64,000 nt of DNA from Natronobacterium texcoconense (lineage in GTDB: Archaea > Halobacteriota > Halobacteria > Halobacteriales > Natrialbaceae): contig NZ_FNLC01000001.1 in NCBI RefSeq assembly GCF_900104065.1, positions 434,001 through 498,000 of the forward strand, in the 5' to 3' direction. The first letter of the stretch is position 1. Every line of letters starts with the position of its first letter. This document shows, piece by piece, positions 1 through 8,175 of this stretch. The notes below the pieces were generated by a model that had not been told where the DNA came from, made no database searches, and saw nothing but the letters and a program-made list of their open reading frames with translations. Both the position numbers and the translations under genes were made by a program.

Positions 1-1278
1 ACCGGCGAGGACGGGGCAACCCTCGGGTTTACCGGCGTCGGCCGTAACGTCAGCGAGCGGAAAGAACGTGAGCGGGAACTCGAACGTCTCGACCGGCTCA
101 ACGGCGCTATCCGGGCGATCGACGAGGCGATCGTGGTCGCAGAGGGCCGCCAAGAGATCGGATCCGCCACTGTGGAGCGACTCGCGCAGACGGATCTCTA
201 CCAGTTCGCCGCGATCGGTCGCACGGAGTCGACTGGTGATCGACCAACTCTCGAGGCGTGGGCGGGAGAGGGTATCGACGCGGATGGTCTCGAGGATGTG
301 CTGGCCTCGTTCGCGACTCCGCGAGGCGACGCTCCGAACGAATCGACGCTCGAGAAACGGCGCATCCGGGCGCATACGAACCTCCGAGAGAGCGACGTCG
401 ACGCGTGGCGGACCGACGCTCGCGAGTACGAATACGGCGCAGTCACGGTCGTTCCGCTCGTCGCGGGCGAGCGCAAACTTGGATCTCTCCTGATCGCCGC
501 TGCCGAGCCATCGCCGTTCGCCGATCGCGAACTCGAGGTGCTCGAGGAGTTCGGCGGAACCGTCGGTCACGCGATCCACGCGATGACGCTGCGACGACTG
601 CTCTATACGGACACCGTCGTCGAACTCGAGTTCGAGTCGACCGATCGAGGTGACGTCTGCGTCGATCTCTCCCGGCGACTGAACTGTCGACTCACCGTCG
701 ATCACGTCCTCCCGCTGACCGACGACGCGTTCGTCTACTACGTCACCGTCTCGGAGTGCGACCCGGACCGGATCCGCGAGGACGCAGTGGCACACGACGC
801 GATCCGGGACGTCCGGTCGATCGACGTCGACGGCGACGAGAGCCACTGGGAACTGGTCGTCGCCGAAACGCCGATCGCCGGTCTGCTCGCCGAGTACGGC
901 GCCCGAATCCGGGCGAAGACCGTCGACGACGGCGTCTCGACCGATCTCGTACAGGTCAGCCCCGACGCGGACGTCCGCGAACTCGTCGATGTCGTGACCT
1001 CGGTCTACCCCGACGCGACCCTGGTCTCGAAACACACCGTCGAGCGACCGGTCAGGACTCGCGGTGACTTCCGACAGACTGTCGAGGCGAGGGTGACCGA
1101 TAGACAGCAAGCCGCCCTCGAGGCGGCCTACTACGGCGGCTATTTCGAGTGGCCCCGACGCCGTAGCGACGCTGGCGATATCGCCGAACAGCTCGGAATC
1201 GCTCGCCAGACGTTCCACCAGCACCTCCGGGTCGCACAGCGGAAGTTGCTGACCGCCTATTTCGAGGGGGCGCCTTGA
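1..1278 (+). CDS. PAS/GAF bacterio-opsin activator-type transcriptional regulator, 5' end outside window
   Basis: Frame 1 is open from the first base, so the start lies upstream. The first residues (GFTGVGRNVSERK, then a Glu/Arg-rich helix) look like the end of a PAS domain. A GAF-like region follows (roughly 45-200 in the visible protein), then a bacterio-opsin-activator (BAT) type domain. The last 60 residues read as an HTH_10 helix-turn-helix, with the segment VTDRQQAALEAAYYGGYFEW and a recognition helix near GIARQTFHQHLR. Such haloarchaeal proteins are thought to sense redox or light through PAS/GAF domains and control transcription. The stop is followed within a few bases by the right end of an IS200/IS605-type element, so the insertion lies just behind the gene. 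The cognate signal and targets cannot be inferred. Confidence 0.85.
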   Translation, partial: TGEDGATLGFTGVGRNVSERKERERELERLDRLNGAIRAIDEAIVVAEGRQEIGSATVERLAQTDLYQFAAIGRTESTGDRPTLEAWAGEGIDADGLEDVLASFATPRGDAPNESTLEKRRIRAHTNLRESDVDAWRTDAREYEYGAVTVVPLVAGERKLGSLLIAAAEPSPFADRELEVLEEFGGTVGHAIHAMTLRRLLYTDTVVELEFESTDRGDVCVDLSRRLNCRLTVDHVLPLTDDAFVYYVTVSECDPDRIREDAVAHDAIRDVRSIDVDGDESHWELVVAETPIAGLLAEYGARIRAKTVDDGVSTDLVQVSPDADVRELVDVVTSVYPDATLVSKHTVERPVRTRGDFRQTVEARVTDRQQAALEAAYYGGYFEWPRRRSDAGDIAEQLGIARQTFHQHLRVAQRKLLTAYFEGAP

Positions 1279-1282
1279 TGTG

Positions 1283-1480
1283 ACATCCTCCTCGCTGTAA
1301 ACGGCGAGGCTTCCCACGCATGGGGAATACCAGTTAGTCGTCGTCTCCAGAACCTTCGGTTCTGGCGGGCTGCACGAGACCTCCGGTCTCGTGAACGCTG
1401 GCAGAGGGTTCCGACTCTTGGAACGCCGTGAGAGTCATCTGCGCTGGTACGCTCTTCTCACGGTGAGCCGTGGCGGTGTC
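1283..1480 (-). ncRNA. Candidate omega-RNA (reRNA) from the 3' end of tnpB
   Basis: TnpB proteins use a guide RNA made from the 3' end of their own gene and the element's right end; this is established for the family. Here that region holds three closely spaced perfect hairpins: 1290-1309 (6-bp stem), 1347-1365 (8-bp stem ccagaacc/ggttctgg, 3-nt loop) and 1373-1393 (9-bp stem cacgagacc/ggtctcgtg, 3-nt loop). Two of them overlap the tnpB coding end. The guide would be the flanking sequence just beyond the right end, about 1262-1282 on the minus strand, i.e. the end of the upstream regulator gene. The 5' limit is a guess; no transcript evidence is available. Confidence 0.5.
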
Positions 1481-2644
1481 ACAACCGCTCCCATCCCGAG
1501 GCGAGTCATCGCGCTCCGCCTTGTCAAGCGGGACGCTCTCTCCCCACGGGTCAACCCGTCGTGCGATATTTGCGGAAGCGTTGATGTCGGCCTGAAACGT
1601 CGAAACGTGGCAGTCGTCGTGTGGACACCGGAACTCGGCCTGTGAGTCCCGCCGACCGATACGGTGGCACAAGTGGCACATCTGCGAAGTGTACTCTGGA
1701 TTCACGTACTCGACTGGGATGCCTGCTTCCATCGCCTTGTCTTCGATGCGCCCTTGCAATCGGGCGAACGCCCACGAGTGAAGACGGCGGTTCATGTACC
1801 TCCCGTAGTTGAGACGCTCACGGATGTATGTCAAGTCCTCCATCACCAACACCGGGTTCTGGAACTGTCGGGCGTACTCGACGGCCTGCCGAGACGCCTT
1901 CTCCACGATGTCGGTGAGCGCGTTCTGGTAGTACGAGAACCGATCGTCAATCCGCCACTCGGCAGCGTCACGTTCTTGGAGGCGTTTCAGGGTCGTGTGC
2001 ATCTCTTTGCGGAGATGCTTCGCTCTGCTTCCGTCACACACAAACGGGTTAGTCGGAGAACCGTCCTTGAGGGCACAGCCCGTAATCAGTGCGGTTTCTC
2101 CGATATCTAAGCCGATGTGCGTGACGTCACCGTCCGTCGATGGTTCTTCAACCTGGTACTCAACGGTGACGTGCAGTACCCAGTTCTTCCGATGTTTCTG
2201 AAGCCGTATCTCGCCCGCCTTAGCGTCCTCCGATACGAGGTCATGCCAGAGATCTTCTTGATCGGGGTTGATTTGGAGTGGAATCCAGAAGTTCGTTCCC
2301 CGACCGGGGCGTGGAACCCACCATGTAAACTCGTGGTCGCGTTCGTCGGAGTGGTCGAACTTCGCTGCTTGGTTCGTGAGCCGTATCGGGTGATCGTCGT
2401 CTAACTCCTGTGCGTTGTACGTCTTGTGGAGTTGCGGGACGTAGTTGCACAGAGCAGCCTTCGCTTGATACGGCAGGTCGTAGGGCGTCACGATATCACT
2501 CACCGCTGACATGGTACTCGCCCCGGAGTCGAACGCTTCTTGCAGTCCGTCACGATACGTTTCGAGCAGGTCGTTCAGTTTCGACTGCTTGTGCGCTGTC
2601 GGTGGGACAAACGTCGCTTGAAGAGTTTTAGTTATCGTTGTCAC
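1334..2644 (-). CDS. tnpB: TnpB RNA-guided nuclease (IS200/IS605 family)
   Basis: The protein has 436 residues, near the normal upper range for TnpB. RuvC-type acidic residues are visible: Asp180 in HIGLDIGET, Glu269 in VMEDLTY and Asp353 in QADINASANIA. A zinc finger lies between the last two, with Cys323/Cys326 (CHLC) and Cys340/Cys345 (CPHDDC). All the usual catalytic and zinc ligands are therefore present and the gene looks intact. The start is GTG at 2644, overlapping the small upstream ORF by 17 nt, so the two are probably translationally coupled. A hydrophilic C-terminal tail after about residue 365 overlaps the structured 3' end that probably encodes its guide RNA. Confidence 0.93.
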   Translation of the reverse strand: MTTITKTLQATFVPPTAHKQSKLNDLLETYRDGLQEAFDSGASTMSAVSDIVTPYDLPYQAKAALCNYVPQLHKTYNAQELDDDHPIRLTNQAAKFDHSDERDHEFTWWVPRPGRGTNFWIPLQINPDQEDLWHDLVSEDAKAGEIRLQKHRKNWVLHVTVEYQVEEPSTDGDVTHIGLDIGETALITGCALKDGSPTNPFVCDGSRAKHLRKEMHTTLKRLQERDAAEWRIDDRFSYYQNALTDIVEKASRQAVEYARQFQNPVLVMEDLTYIRERLNYGRYMNRRLHSWAFARLQGRIEDKAMEAGIPVEYVNPEYTSQMCHLCHRIGRRDSQAEFRCPHDDCHVSTFQADINASANIARRVDPWGESVPLDKAERDDSPRDGSGCDTATAHREKSVPAQMTLTAFQESEPSASVHETGGLVQPARTEGSGDDD

Positions 2645-2771
2645 TGGCGTCTAATCCCTTCTCGATTAGTTCAGCATATGCGCGGGGATGTCGGATTCCA
2701 TTATCGCGGGCGTAGTGTTTCACCCGTTCATGGAGATCGCTTCCCCGCTCGATATCGATTTCAGTTCGCAC
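2628..2771 (-). CDS. Small 47-aa protein upstream of tnpB, ribbon-helix-helix-like
   Basis: A GTG at 2771 opens a 47-codon frame (VRTEIDIERGSDLHERVKHY at the N-terminus, ending in GLDASDNDN) that overlaps the tnpB start. The pattern, a short beta-strand-like start then two amphipathic helices (ERVKHYARDNG, PRAYAELIEKGL), resembles small ribbon-helix-helix (CopG/Arc-like) proteins found upstream of some haloarchaeal tnpB genes. It may autoregulate the element; that role is inference. It is short and was recognised by frame, overlap and composition only. Confidence 0.55.
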   Translation of the reverse strand: MRTEIDIERGSDLHERVKHYARDNGIRHPRAYAELIEKGLDASDNDN

Positions 2772-2957
2772 AATAATTTGTACGTTAGTTTGTGACTAAA
2801 ATCCTCCGTTTGGTATCCGGGTTGCTGTAGACTGTGGGCTGTGTAGTCAAGTGACGCGATTCACGCCCGTTGAGCAAACCGAAGGTTTGCGATGCCCATC
2901 AGAACGCTTCGCGTTCTGAGGACGCCCTAAAGGGCGGGATTCTCTCGCTGTTTAAAG

Positions 2958-3041
2958 ATAGTAACAACTGCAACTATTTACACACTGATCGCACAGCTGT
3001 CGTGCGATCAGGTGTGCATTGACTTGCAGTGGCTACTATAG
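2958..3041. repeat. 84-bp imperfect-palindrome hairpin element, copy 1
   Basis: The element runs from atagtaacaactgcaacta to gacttgcagtggctactatag, with two roughly 39-nt arms and a short central loop (agctgt). A second copy lies in reverse orientation at 63353-63437. Its arms are virtually identical base for base, including the same internal mismatches, and only about five loop bases differ. Ends of the form ctatagta(a/g)c resemble terminal inverted repeats, so a MITE-like or REP-like mobile hairpin is likely. It sits directly beside the left end of the TnpB element. Confidence 0.85.
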
Positions 3042-3178
3042 TTCCTGCCCGTAGATAGCGGATTCTACGTCTATCTGCCTCGAGAGTCGCTATACCGTTG
3101 AATACGAACGAATACTACCGGCTCGTACCAGACAACGCTGGTACACCTCTTACCCCTGTTCGTCGGCTGTCTCGTACA

Positions 3179-4432
3179 ATGAGTTCGACACTGGCTGACG
3201 ACAGCTTCACGACTACCGCGTTCGAAGTCCTCTCCGATTCTCGCCGCCGTTGCTTGCTCCGCGTTCTCCTCGACCGTCCCGACGAACCGCCGGACGACGT
3301 CACGCTCTCGAGCGTCGCGACCGAGATTGCCAGCCGGGAACAGCGCCGGGCGATCGTCTCGGACGACCGCTGTTCTCGCGTCGAGGTCGCGCTCGTCCAC
3401 CGTCACGTCCCGATGCTCGCCGACGCTGGGGTCGTCGTCCGGGAGTCGACCGCCGAGGGAACGACTCTCTCGCCGACCGACCACCCGCTTCTCGAGGCCG
3501 ACTGGGTCCACGCGCTGCTCGAGAATCCCGGACTGGACGCGGACCGACTCGACCGGACGCTGGACGCGCTCGCGCCGGACCGTCGACGGACGGTCTGTGA
3601 GGTGCTCGCGACGAGACGCGACGCCGTCCACCTCGAGGACCTCGCCGCGACGATCGTCGCCCGCGAGACCGATCGACGCCTCGTCGACGTCTCGGCCGAC
3701 GACTGTTCGTCGCTCGCGACCGACCTCGCCCACAGCCATCTGCCCGTGCTTACCGACGTCGACCTCCTCGAGTACGACCGCGGGGACCGGACGGTCGCGC
3801 TCGCGACCGACGCCGACCTGTGGCAGGTCGACTGGGCGAGCGAGAGCCCGCTCGAGGCAGTGGTAGGGCCGCTGGACCGTTCCGAAGAGAGTCGAACGGC
3901 CGACGACGGCGGGGTGGGAAACGGCGCGTGCTGGACGATCCAGGGGCCCGAGAACGTCGTCGCGTACGCCCACGAGATCGCCGACAGTGCCGACGACGAA
4001 CTCGTCGTGACGGTACCTGACGATGGGATGATCCAGCAACAGTGTCTCGAGCGCTGGCGTGCGGCCGTCGATCGCGGCGTCGACGTCTACGTCGGCTCGC
4101 GGTCGGAGCTGGTCCACGAGACGGTCCGGGCGGCGGTACCCGGAGCGATCGTCTGTGAGCCTCAGTTCGACTGGATCAACTTCCCGGTCGAACGACTCCA
4201 CCACGGCCGAGTCGTGTTCGCCGACCGCGAGCGTGCCATGCTGGTATCGGTCACCGAGCACGGAGCGGGCGAGGGACCACACGCGACGGCGATCGCCGGG
4301 AGCGGCGAGGACAACGCGCTGGTGTCGTTACTGCGTGAGCACTTCGGTCCGAGACTCGATCGGCTGGCCGAGGAGTTCGACAGCGACGTGCCGGCCGCTA
4401 CTGACGTCGAAGCGACGCCGCTTCCGCTGTAG
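3179..4432 (+). CDS. Tandem winged-helix (DUF7344-like) haloarchaeal regulator
   Basis: The start was placed at the ATG at 3179 (MSSTLADDSFTTTAFEVLSD), because the 27 codons upstream look non-coding and a TATA-like ctcttacc lies about 27 nt before it. The protein has 417 residues. Two similar N-terminal units occur, near 10-110 (LSDSRRRCLLRVLLDRPDE ... VEVALVHRHVPMLADAGVV) and 120-215 (LAPDRRRTVCEVLATRRDA ... LATDLAHSHLPVLTDVDLL). Each matches the HTH-bearing repeat of haloarchaeal DUF7344-type regulators. The C-terminal 190 residues (WTIQGPENVVAYAHEIADSA onward) resemble the effector domain of TrmB/HTH-type regulators. It is probably a soluble transcription factor; ligand and targets are unknown. 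Confidence 0.75.
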   Translation: MSSTLADDSFTTTAFEVLSDSRRRCLLRVLLDRPDEPPDDVTLSSVATEIASREQRRAIVSDDRCSRVEVALVHRHVPMLADAGVVVRESTAEGTTLSPTDHPLLEADWVHALLENPGLDADRLDRTLDALAPDRRRTVCEVLATRRDAVHLEDLAATIVARETDRRLVDVSADDCSSLATDLAHSHLPVLTDVDLLEYDRGDRTVALATDADLWQVDWASESPLEAVVGPLDRSEESRTADDGGVGNGACWTIQGPENVVAYAHEIADSADDELVVTVPDDGMIQQQCLERWRAAVDRGVDVYVGSRSELVHETVRAAVPGAIVCEPQFDWINFPVERLHHGRVVFADRERAMLVSVTEHGAGEGPHATAIAGSGEDNALVSLLREHFGPRLDRLAEEFDSDVPAATDVEATPLPL

Positions 4433-4439
4433 CGCCCTC

Positions 4440-4444
4440 TTTTT
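4440..4444 (+). terminator. T-tract after the winged-helix regulator
   Basis: Five consecutive T (gccctctttttcctc) lie 8 nt after the stop at 4432. This is a typical archaeal oligo-T terminator, in the 19-nt gap between this gene and the convergent exchanger gene. Confidence 0.45.
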
Positions 4445-4451
4445 CCTCACG

Positions 4452-5396
4452 TCACGGCACGAGCAGGTAGATGAACGCGCCGTAGCCAGCGACGAGAACC
4501 GCGCCGTCCACTCGAGAGAGGCCGCGACCGTACCCCATCATCGCGGTGAGGACGAGCGTGAAGACGATTAGCGCGGGGAGTTCGAACCGGAGCGTGCTCG
4601 AGGCGATTTCGATCGGTGTGATCAGGGCCACGATCCCGAGGACGGCGAGGATGTTGTAGATGTTCGAACCGACCACGTTGCCGATCGCGAAATCGGTTTC
4701 GTCCCGGATGGCACCGATGACCGACGCCGCCAGTTCCGGTAGCGAGGTGCCGAGTGCGAGTACTGTCAATCCGATAAAGAGGTCCGAGAAGCCGAGCGCC
4801 GACAGTAGGCCAGTTCCGCCCGAGACGAGCCACCGGGAGCCGACGACGAGCGCGATCAGGCCCCCGACGACGAGCGCGACGTCCTTCGCTGCGACGCCTT
4901 CGCCGGCGTCGGGGTCGTCGGCGACCGGTGCCGGATCTGCGTTGACGTAGTACAGCAGGAAACCGGTGAATGCAGTGAGGACGAGCAGGAAGATTGCACC
5001 CTCGAGTCGGCCGATTCGACCGTTCGCACCGAACGCGAGCAACAGCAGCGCCGCGAGTACCATGGTGGGGACGTGGCGGCGCATCACTCGCTCGCTGACA
5101 GCAAGCGGTTTGATGAGCGCGGTCACACCCAGGACCAGCCCCACGTTCGCGATGTTCGACCCGAGGATCGCTCCCAGACCGATATCCGTCGAGACCTGGA
5201 GTGCGCCGATCGTCGCGACGAACAGTTCGGGTGCGGTCGTCGCGAACGCGATGACAGTGACGCCGACGGTCGCGGCACGTAATCCGATCCCGAGTGCGAG
5301 TCGTCCCGCGCCGGCGACCAGGAGTTCCGCCCCGACGTACAGTGCAGCGGCACCGGCCACAAGGAGCACGACGAAGAGTCCGATCCCCGAAAGCAT
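4452..5396 (-). CDS. Sodium/calcium exchanger family (CaCA) membrane transporter
   Basis: The 314-residue polytopic protein has the two alpha-repeats of cation/Ca2+ exchangers. The first is near residues 40-85 (TVIAFATTAPELFVATIGAL, GSNIANVGLVLG), the second near 200-260 (GTSLPELAASVIGAI, GNVVGSNIYNILAVLG). Both GNxxGSN/GSNIxN signatures with acidic residues are intact. The ATG at 5396 was chosen because the alpha-helical MLSGIGLFVVLLVAGAAAL begins there; the upstream extension is Arg-rich and unlike a membrane segment. It probably exchanges Na+ for Ca2+ across the cytoplasmic membrane. It is divergent from an Lrp/RCK_C regulator, a plausible controller. Confidence 0.88.
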   Translation of the reverse strand: MLSGIGLFVVLLVAGAAALYVGAELLVAGAGRLALGIGLRAATVGVTVIAFATTAPELFVATIGALQVSTDIGLGAILGSNIANVGLVLGVTALIKPLAVSERVMRRHVPTMVLAALLLLAFGANGRIGRLEGAIFLLVLTAFTGFLLYYVNADPAPVADDPDAGEGVAAKDVALVVGGLIALVVGSRWLVSGGTGLLSALGFSDLFIGLTVLALGTSLPELAASVIGAIRDETDFAIGNVVGSNIYNILAVLGIVALITPIEIASSTLRFELPALIVFTLVLTAMMGYGRGLSRVDGAVLVAGYGAFIYLLVP

Positions 5397-5531
5397 AGCG
5401 GAGGTTACTCGAGACCGGCCAAAAGTACCCCGAAACGAGTCCTGTCCTCGATCGAGTCGAATCAATCCTGCGAACACGTTTTCGATTCGAAAATATTACG
5501 CACAGGTATTTCGAGGGGAAAAATACCGTGG

Positions 5532-5540
5532 CTATTTATT
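5532..5540 (+). promoter_or_regulatory. TATA box for the Lrp/RCK_C regulator
   Basis: The element ctatttatt is centred 27 nt before the ATG at 5563, consistent with a leaderless transcript. Confidence 0.6.
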
Positions 5541-5562
5541 CGGGCATCACGGAAACGAGGGT

Positions 5563-6360
5563 ATGGGAGACGGCAGTGGGAACGGTTATCGACTCGACGA
5601 GATCGATCGTCGGATCATCTACGCACTGATGGCCGACGCCAGAAACACGTCGGCCCCGGCGATTGCCGAGGAGGTGAGCGTCTCCGGGGCGACGATCCGA
5701 AACCGGATCGCACAGCTCGAGGAACACGGCGTCATCGAGGGGTATCACGCCACTGTCGACTTCGAGCACGCCGAGGGCGCGCTGATGAACCTCTTTCTGT
5801 GTCACGTCCCTTTCGGCGAGGTCGAGGGAGCCGCCCGGAAGATCGGAACGATTCCGGGCGTCATCAACGTCCGCGAACTGATGGGTGGCCGGATCAATCT
5901 CCACGTACTCGCCGTGGGAACGGACACGGCTGACCTCCGGCGTGTCGGCCGAGAACTCGAGAAGCTAGACGTCGAAATCGAGGACGAGTACCTGCTCCAG
6001 ACCGAACACGACTTTCCCTACGCGCCGTACGGACCGGCCGACGGCCGCCGCCGGGAGCCACTCGCGGACTACATCAGCCTCACCGGTGGCGCCGAAGTCG
6101 TCGAGGTGACGGTCCACGAAGATGCACCGATAGCCGGCCGTACGCTCGAGGGCGCCGCACGGGACGACGTGCTCGAGGATCAGACGCTCGTCGTGGCGAT
6201 CGAGCGCGACGACGCCGTGATCACACCCCACGGTGACACGGAGATCCGTCCGAACGACGTCGTAACCGTCTTCTCGCCGAGCGAGAGCGACGAACCGACG
6301 CTTCGAGGATTCCGTGGCCCGGACGACGAGAACTCGCTGCGATCGCCCGGACTCGAGTAA
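5563..6360 (+). CDS. Lrp/AsnC-type regulator fused to a TrkA-C (RCK_C) domain
   Basis: The 265-residue protein begins with an AsnC-like HTH (LDEIDRRIIYALMADARNTS ... SGATIRNRIAQLEEHGVIEG, residues 8-60). An Lrp-type alpha/beta region (65-150) follows. The C-terminal TrkA-C domain is near 175-250 (VVEVTVHEDAPIAGRTLEGA ... IRPNDVVTVFSPSE). Fusion of a DNA-binding module to the ligand domain of K+/Na+ channel regulators suggests it senses an ion or nucleotide and controls transport genes. The divergent cation exchanger at 4452-5396 is the obvious candidate target (inference). The frame is open far upstream, but MGDGSGNGYRLDEID fits the family start and the TATA box spacing. Confidence 0.85.
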   Translation: MGDGSGNGYRLDEIDRRIIYALMADARNTSAPAIAEEVSVSGATIRNRIAQLEEHGVIEGYHATVDFEHAEGALMNLFLCHVPFGEVEGAARKIGTIPGVINVRELMGGRINLHVLAVGTDTADLRRVGRELEKLDVEIEDEYLLQTEHDFPYAPYGPADGRRREPLADYISLTGGAEVVEVTVHEDAPIAGRTLEGAARDDVLEDQTLVVAIERDDAVITPHGDTEIRPNDVVTVFSPSESDEPTLRGFRGPDDENSLRSPGLE

Positions 6361-6361
6361 G

Positions 6362-6604
6362 ATGCCGATCGAAAACCTGCTTCCCGAGTTCCTGCAGCGA
6401 TCGGAGGAGGTCGACGAGGAGGGCGTGCTGCGGGAGTGTCGCCACTGCGGATCGAAGTTCGACGAACCGGTCGATCACTGTCGCGTCTGTGGCTCGACCG
6501 AAATCGCGACCTACGAGTTCGTCGCCGATTCCGAGGATGCCGACGAAGAGACCGACGCGGAGTTCGACGAAACACCCAACGACGAAACCGACCCTCGTTC
6601 CTGA
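6362..6604 (+). CDS. 80-aa zinc-ribbon protein
   Basis: The gene starts one base after the stop of the regulator and is probably cotranscribed with it. Two CxxC pairs, CRHCG (about residue 27) and CRVCG (about residue 44), form a zinc ribbon. They follow a short helical N-terminus (IENLLPEFLQRSEEVDEEGV), and the tail is very acidic (DSEDADEETDAEFDETPNDE). Small haloarchaeal zinc-ribbon proteins of this kind are common but mostly uncharacterised; protein or nucleic-acid binding are both possible. Confidence 0.75.
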   Translation: MPIENLLPEFLQRSEEVDEEGVLRECRHCGSKFDEPVDHCRVCGSTEIATYEFVADSEDADEETDAEFDETPNDETDPRS

Positions 6605-6653
6605 CGTAGCGTCTGCTCGTGTCGCCGCTCTCGAAAAGTCAACCGAGTCACAA

Positions 6654-6665
6654 TTATCTTATAAC
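6654..6665 (+). promoter_or_regulatory. TATA box for the TlpA-like gene
   Basis: The sequence ttatcttataac is centred about 26 nt before the ATG at 6686; the transcript is probably leaderless. Confidence 0.6.
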
Positions 6666-6685
6666 GTTCGCTCGTACTGACGAGT

Positions 6686-7240
6686 ATGCCCCGTCTGACG
6701 AGACGACACGCCCTTCACGCTGGCGTCGTCTCCTCGCTTGCCCTCGCTGGCTGTACCGACTCGATCGATCGCATTCCCGTCGTCGGCGGCGGTGAAATCG
6801 ACGATGTCGTCGACGAACAGGACGGTCCCGTTACGCTCGAGCGCGTCGACGGCGACTCGATCGAGGAGCATCCGGTCGTCGACACCGACCGAGAACTGAC
6901 ACTCCTGTACTTTTTCGCGACATGGTGTGAGCCCTGTGCGCCACAGAACGAGGAACTCGCCGACGTCGAAGCAGCGATCGGCGACGACGTCGCGATGCAC
7001 GCGATTTCGCCGGAGTCCGATACCGACCTCGTCGCCGACTACTGGGCGGACAGTCCGTCGTCGTTTCCCGCCCTCGTCGATCCAGATGCCGCCGTCATGG
7101 AGTACTTCTCGGTGCGTGGCTACCCCTCGCTGGTCCTCGTCGACTCGAGCGGGCGCGTTCTCTGGGAACCCGGCGACGAACGGGAGAACCTCGCTATCGG
7201 AACGGTGCCGGCTGACGTGATCCTCGAGCAACTCGAGTAG
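6686..7240 (+). CDS. TlpA/thioredoxin-like Tat lipoprotein
   Basis: The 184-residue protein has an N-terminal [18 protein letters not shown]: a twin-arginine-like start, a hydrophobic stretch and a lipobox with Cys about residue 22. It is therefore exported and lipid-anchored outside the membrane. The thioredoxin-fold active site WCEPC is at residues 80-84 ([20 protein letters not shown]). A cis-Pro-type segment ([20 protein letters not shown]) lies near 145. It probably reduces or exchanges extracytoplasmic disulfides, for example in cytochrome or copper-protein maturation. No cytochrome-biogenesis genes are adjacent, so the substrate is unknown. Confidence 0.88.
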   Translation: MPRLTRRHALHAGVVSSLALAGCTDSIDRIPVVGGGEIDDVVDEQDGPVTLERVDGDSIEEHPVVDTDRELTLLYFFATWCEPCAPQNEELADVEAAIGDDVAMHAISPESDTDLVADYWADSPSSFPALVDPDAAVMEYFSVRGYPSLVLVDSSGRVLWEPGDERENLAIGTVPADVILEQLE

Positions 7241-7256
7241 CACGGAGAAACCCACC

Positions 7257-7267
7257 GATTATATTCC
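7257..7267 (+). promoter_or_regulatory. TATA box for aroE
   Basis: The sequence gattatattcc is centred about 26 nt before the ATG at 7287. Confidence 0.6.
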
Positions 7268-7286
7268 GCCGGCATCGACTGCGAAC

Positions 7287-8105
7287 ATGGCTATGGACGT
7301 GTTCGGTCTGCTCGGCAACCCCGTGGGACACTCGCTGTCGCCGCCGATGCACGAGGCGGCCTACGACGAACTCGGACTCGAGGCCAGATACGTCGCGTTC
7401 GAACCGGACGTCGACGACCTCGAGGCTGCTATCGACGGGGCACGTGCCCTCGGCATTACGGGACTGAACGTGACGATCCCGTTCAAACAGGACGTGCTCG
7501 AGAGCGATGCAGTCGCCGTCGACGAGATGGCGACCCGGATCGGCGCGGTCAACACGATCGACTTCTCGGGGGAGCGACCGACGGGACACAACACCGACGC
7601 CTCGGGCGCGCTGCGGGCGCTTCGAGAGCACGACGTCGTGGTCGAGGGAGCGACGGCAGTGGTCGTCGGTGCCGGCGGCGCTGGCCGTGCGATCTCGTTT
7701 GGGCTGGCCGACGCCGGCGCGACCGTCGAAATTGCGAACCGAACAGAGGAGTCGGCCCACGAACTCGCCGCCGAAGTGCCGAACGCGACCGGGCACGGAC
7801 TCGAGGACGGAACCCTCGAAGACCTGCTCGCAGAAGCAGATATTCTGGTCAACGCCACGAGCGTCGGCATGGAGGAAGACGCGACGCCGGTTCCGGCCGA
7901 CGCGCTCCACGACGAACTGGCCGTACTGGACGCGGTTTACCGGCCGCTCGAGACGCGACTCCTGCGTGACGCGGCCGACGTCGGCGCGACGACCGTCGAC
8001 GGGGCCTGGATGTTGCTCTATCAGGGGGTCGAAGCGTTCGAACTGTGGACCGGGCGGGACGCACCGGTCGCGTCGATGAACGACGCGTTGCGATCACGAC
8101 TGTAG
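7287..8105 (+). CDS. aroE: Shikimate dehydrogenase
   Basis: The 272-residue protein has normal length for AroE. It reduces 3-dehydroshikimate to shikimate with NADPH in the chorismate pathway (cytosol). Visible motifs are the N-terminal substrate site [20 protein letters not shown] (residues 8-27), [11 protein letters not shown] with the catalytic Lys near 68, the NADP-binding [11 protein letters not shown] near 132 with NRTEES after it, and a C-terminal [11 protein letters not shown]. The chorismate-consuming genes pabB and pabA follow 0.7 kb downstream, so the region forms a chorismate-to-folate precursor block. Confidence 0.95.
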   Translation: MAMDVFGLLGNPVGHSLSPPMHEAAYDELGLEARYVAFEPDVDDLEAAIDGARALGITGLNVTIPFKQDVLESDAVAVDEMATRIGAVNTIDFSGERPTGHNTDASGALRALREHDVVVEGATAVVVGAGGAGRAISFGLADAGATVEIANRTEESAHELAAEVPNATGHGLEDGTLEDLLAEADILVNATSVGMEEDATPVPADALHDELAVLDAVYRPLETRLLRDAADVGATTVDGAWMLLYQGVEAFELWTGRDAPVASMNDALRSRL

Positions 8106-8142
8106 GTACTGGTAACCCGTCGTTTCGGCCGCCGATGGAAGG

Positions 8143-8150
8143 AATTTAAG
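8143..8150 (+). promoter_or_regulatory. TATA box for the HhH protein gene
   Basis: The sequence aatttaag is centred about 28 nt before the ATG at 8176, consistent with a leaderless mRNA. Confidence 0.55.
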
Positions 8151-8175
8151 TGCTGAAGCGGCCTACGTTTCACCG

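Larger units (their letters stand above)
1283..2950 (-). mobile_element. IS200/IS605-group, TnpB-only (IS1341-like) insertion sequence
   Basis: The element contains tnpB (1334-2644) and a small upstream ORF but no Y1 transposase tnpA, so it is IS1341-like and probably not autonomous. The tnpB-3' side ends in a hairpin at 1290-1309 (cctcgc/gcgagg). The other side carries subterminal hairpins at 2901-2917 (agaacgc/gcgttct) and 2924-2935 (gccctaaagggc), as usual for subterminal palindromes of this family. There are no terminal inverted repeats or target duplications, as expected. Outer boundaries are estimates to within about 10 nt: one edge lies a few bases past the stop codon of the upstream regulator, the other at a TTTAAA next to a hairpin repeat. 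Confidence 0.8.

Noticed and set aside
2821-2834. 14-mer gttgctgtagactg also present near 41446
   Set aside because: The flanks do not match and the second site is not palindromic; one shared 14-mer in 64 kb is not enough to call a repeat.
3071-4282. Long minus-strand frame (403 codons) opposite the winged-helix regulator
   Set aside because: It is antisense to a well-supported gene, has no family features, and such frames are common in high-GC DNA where stops are rare.
4966-5562. N-terminal extension of the Lrp/RCK_C gene
   Set aside because: The open frame upstream of 5563 is antisense to the exchanger, and the TATA spacing and HTH position fix the start at 5563.
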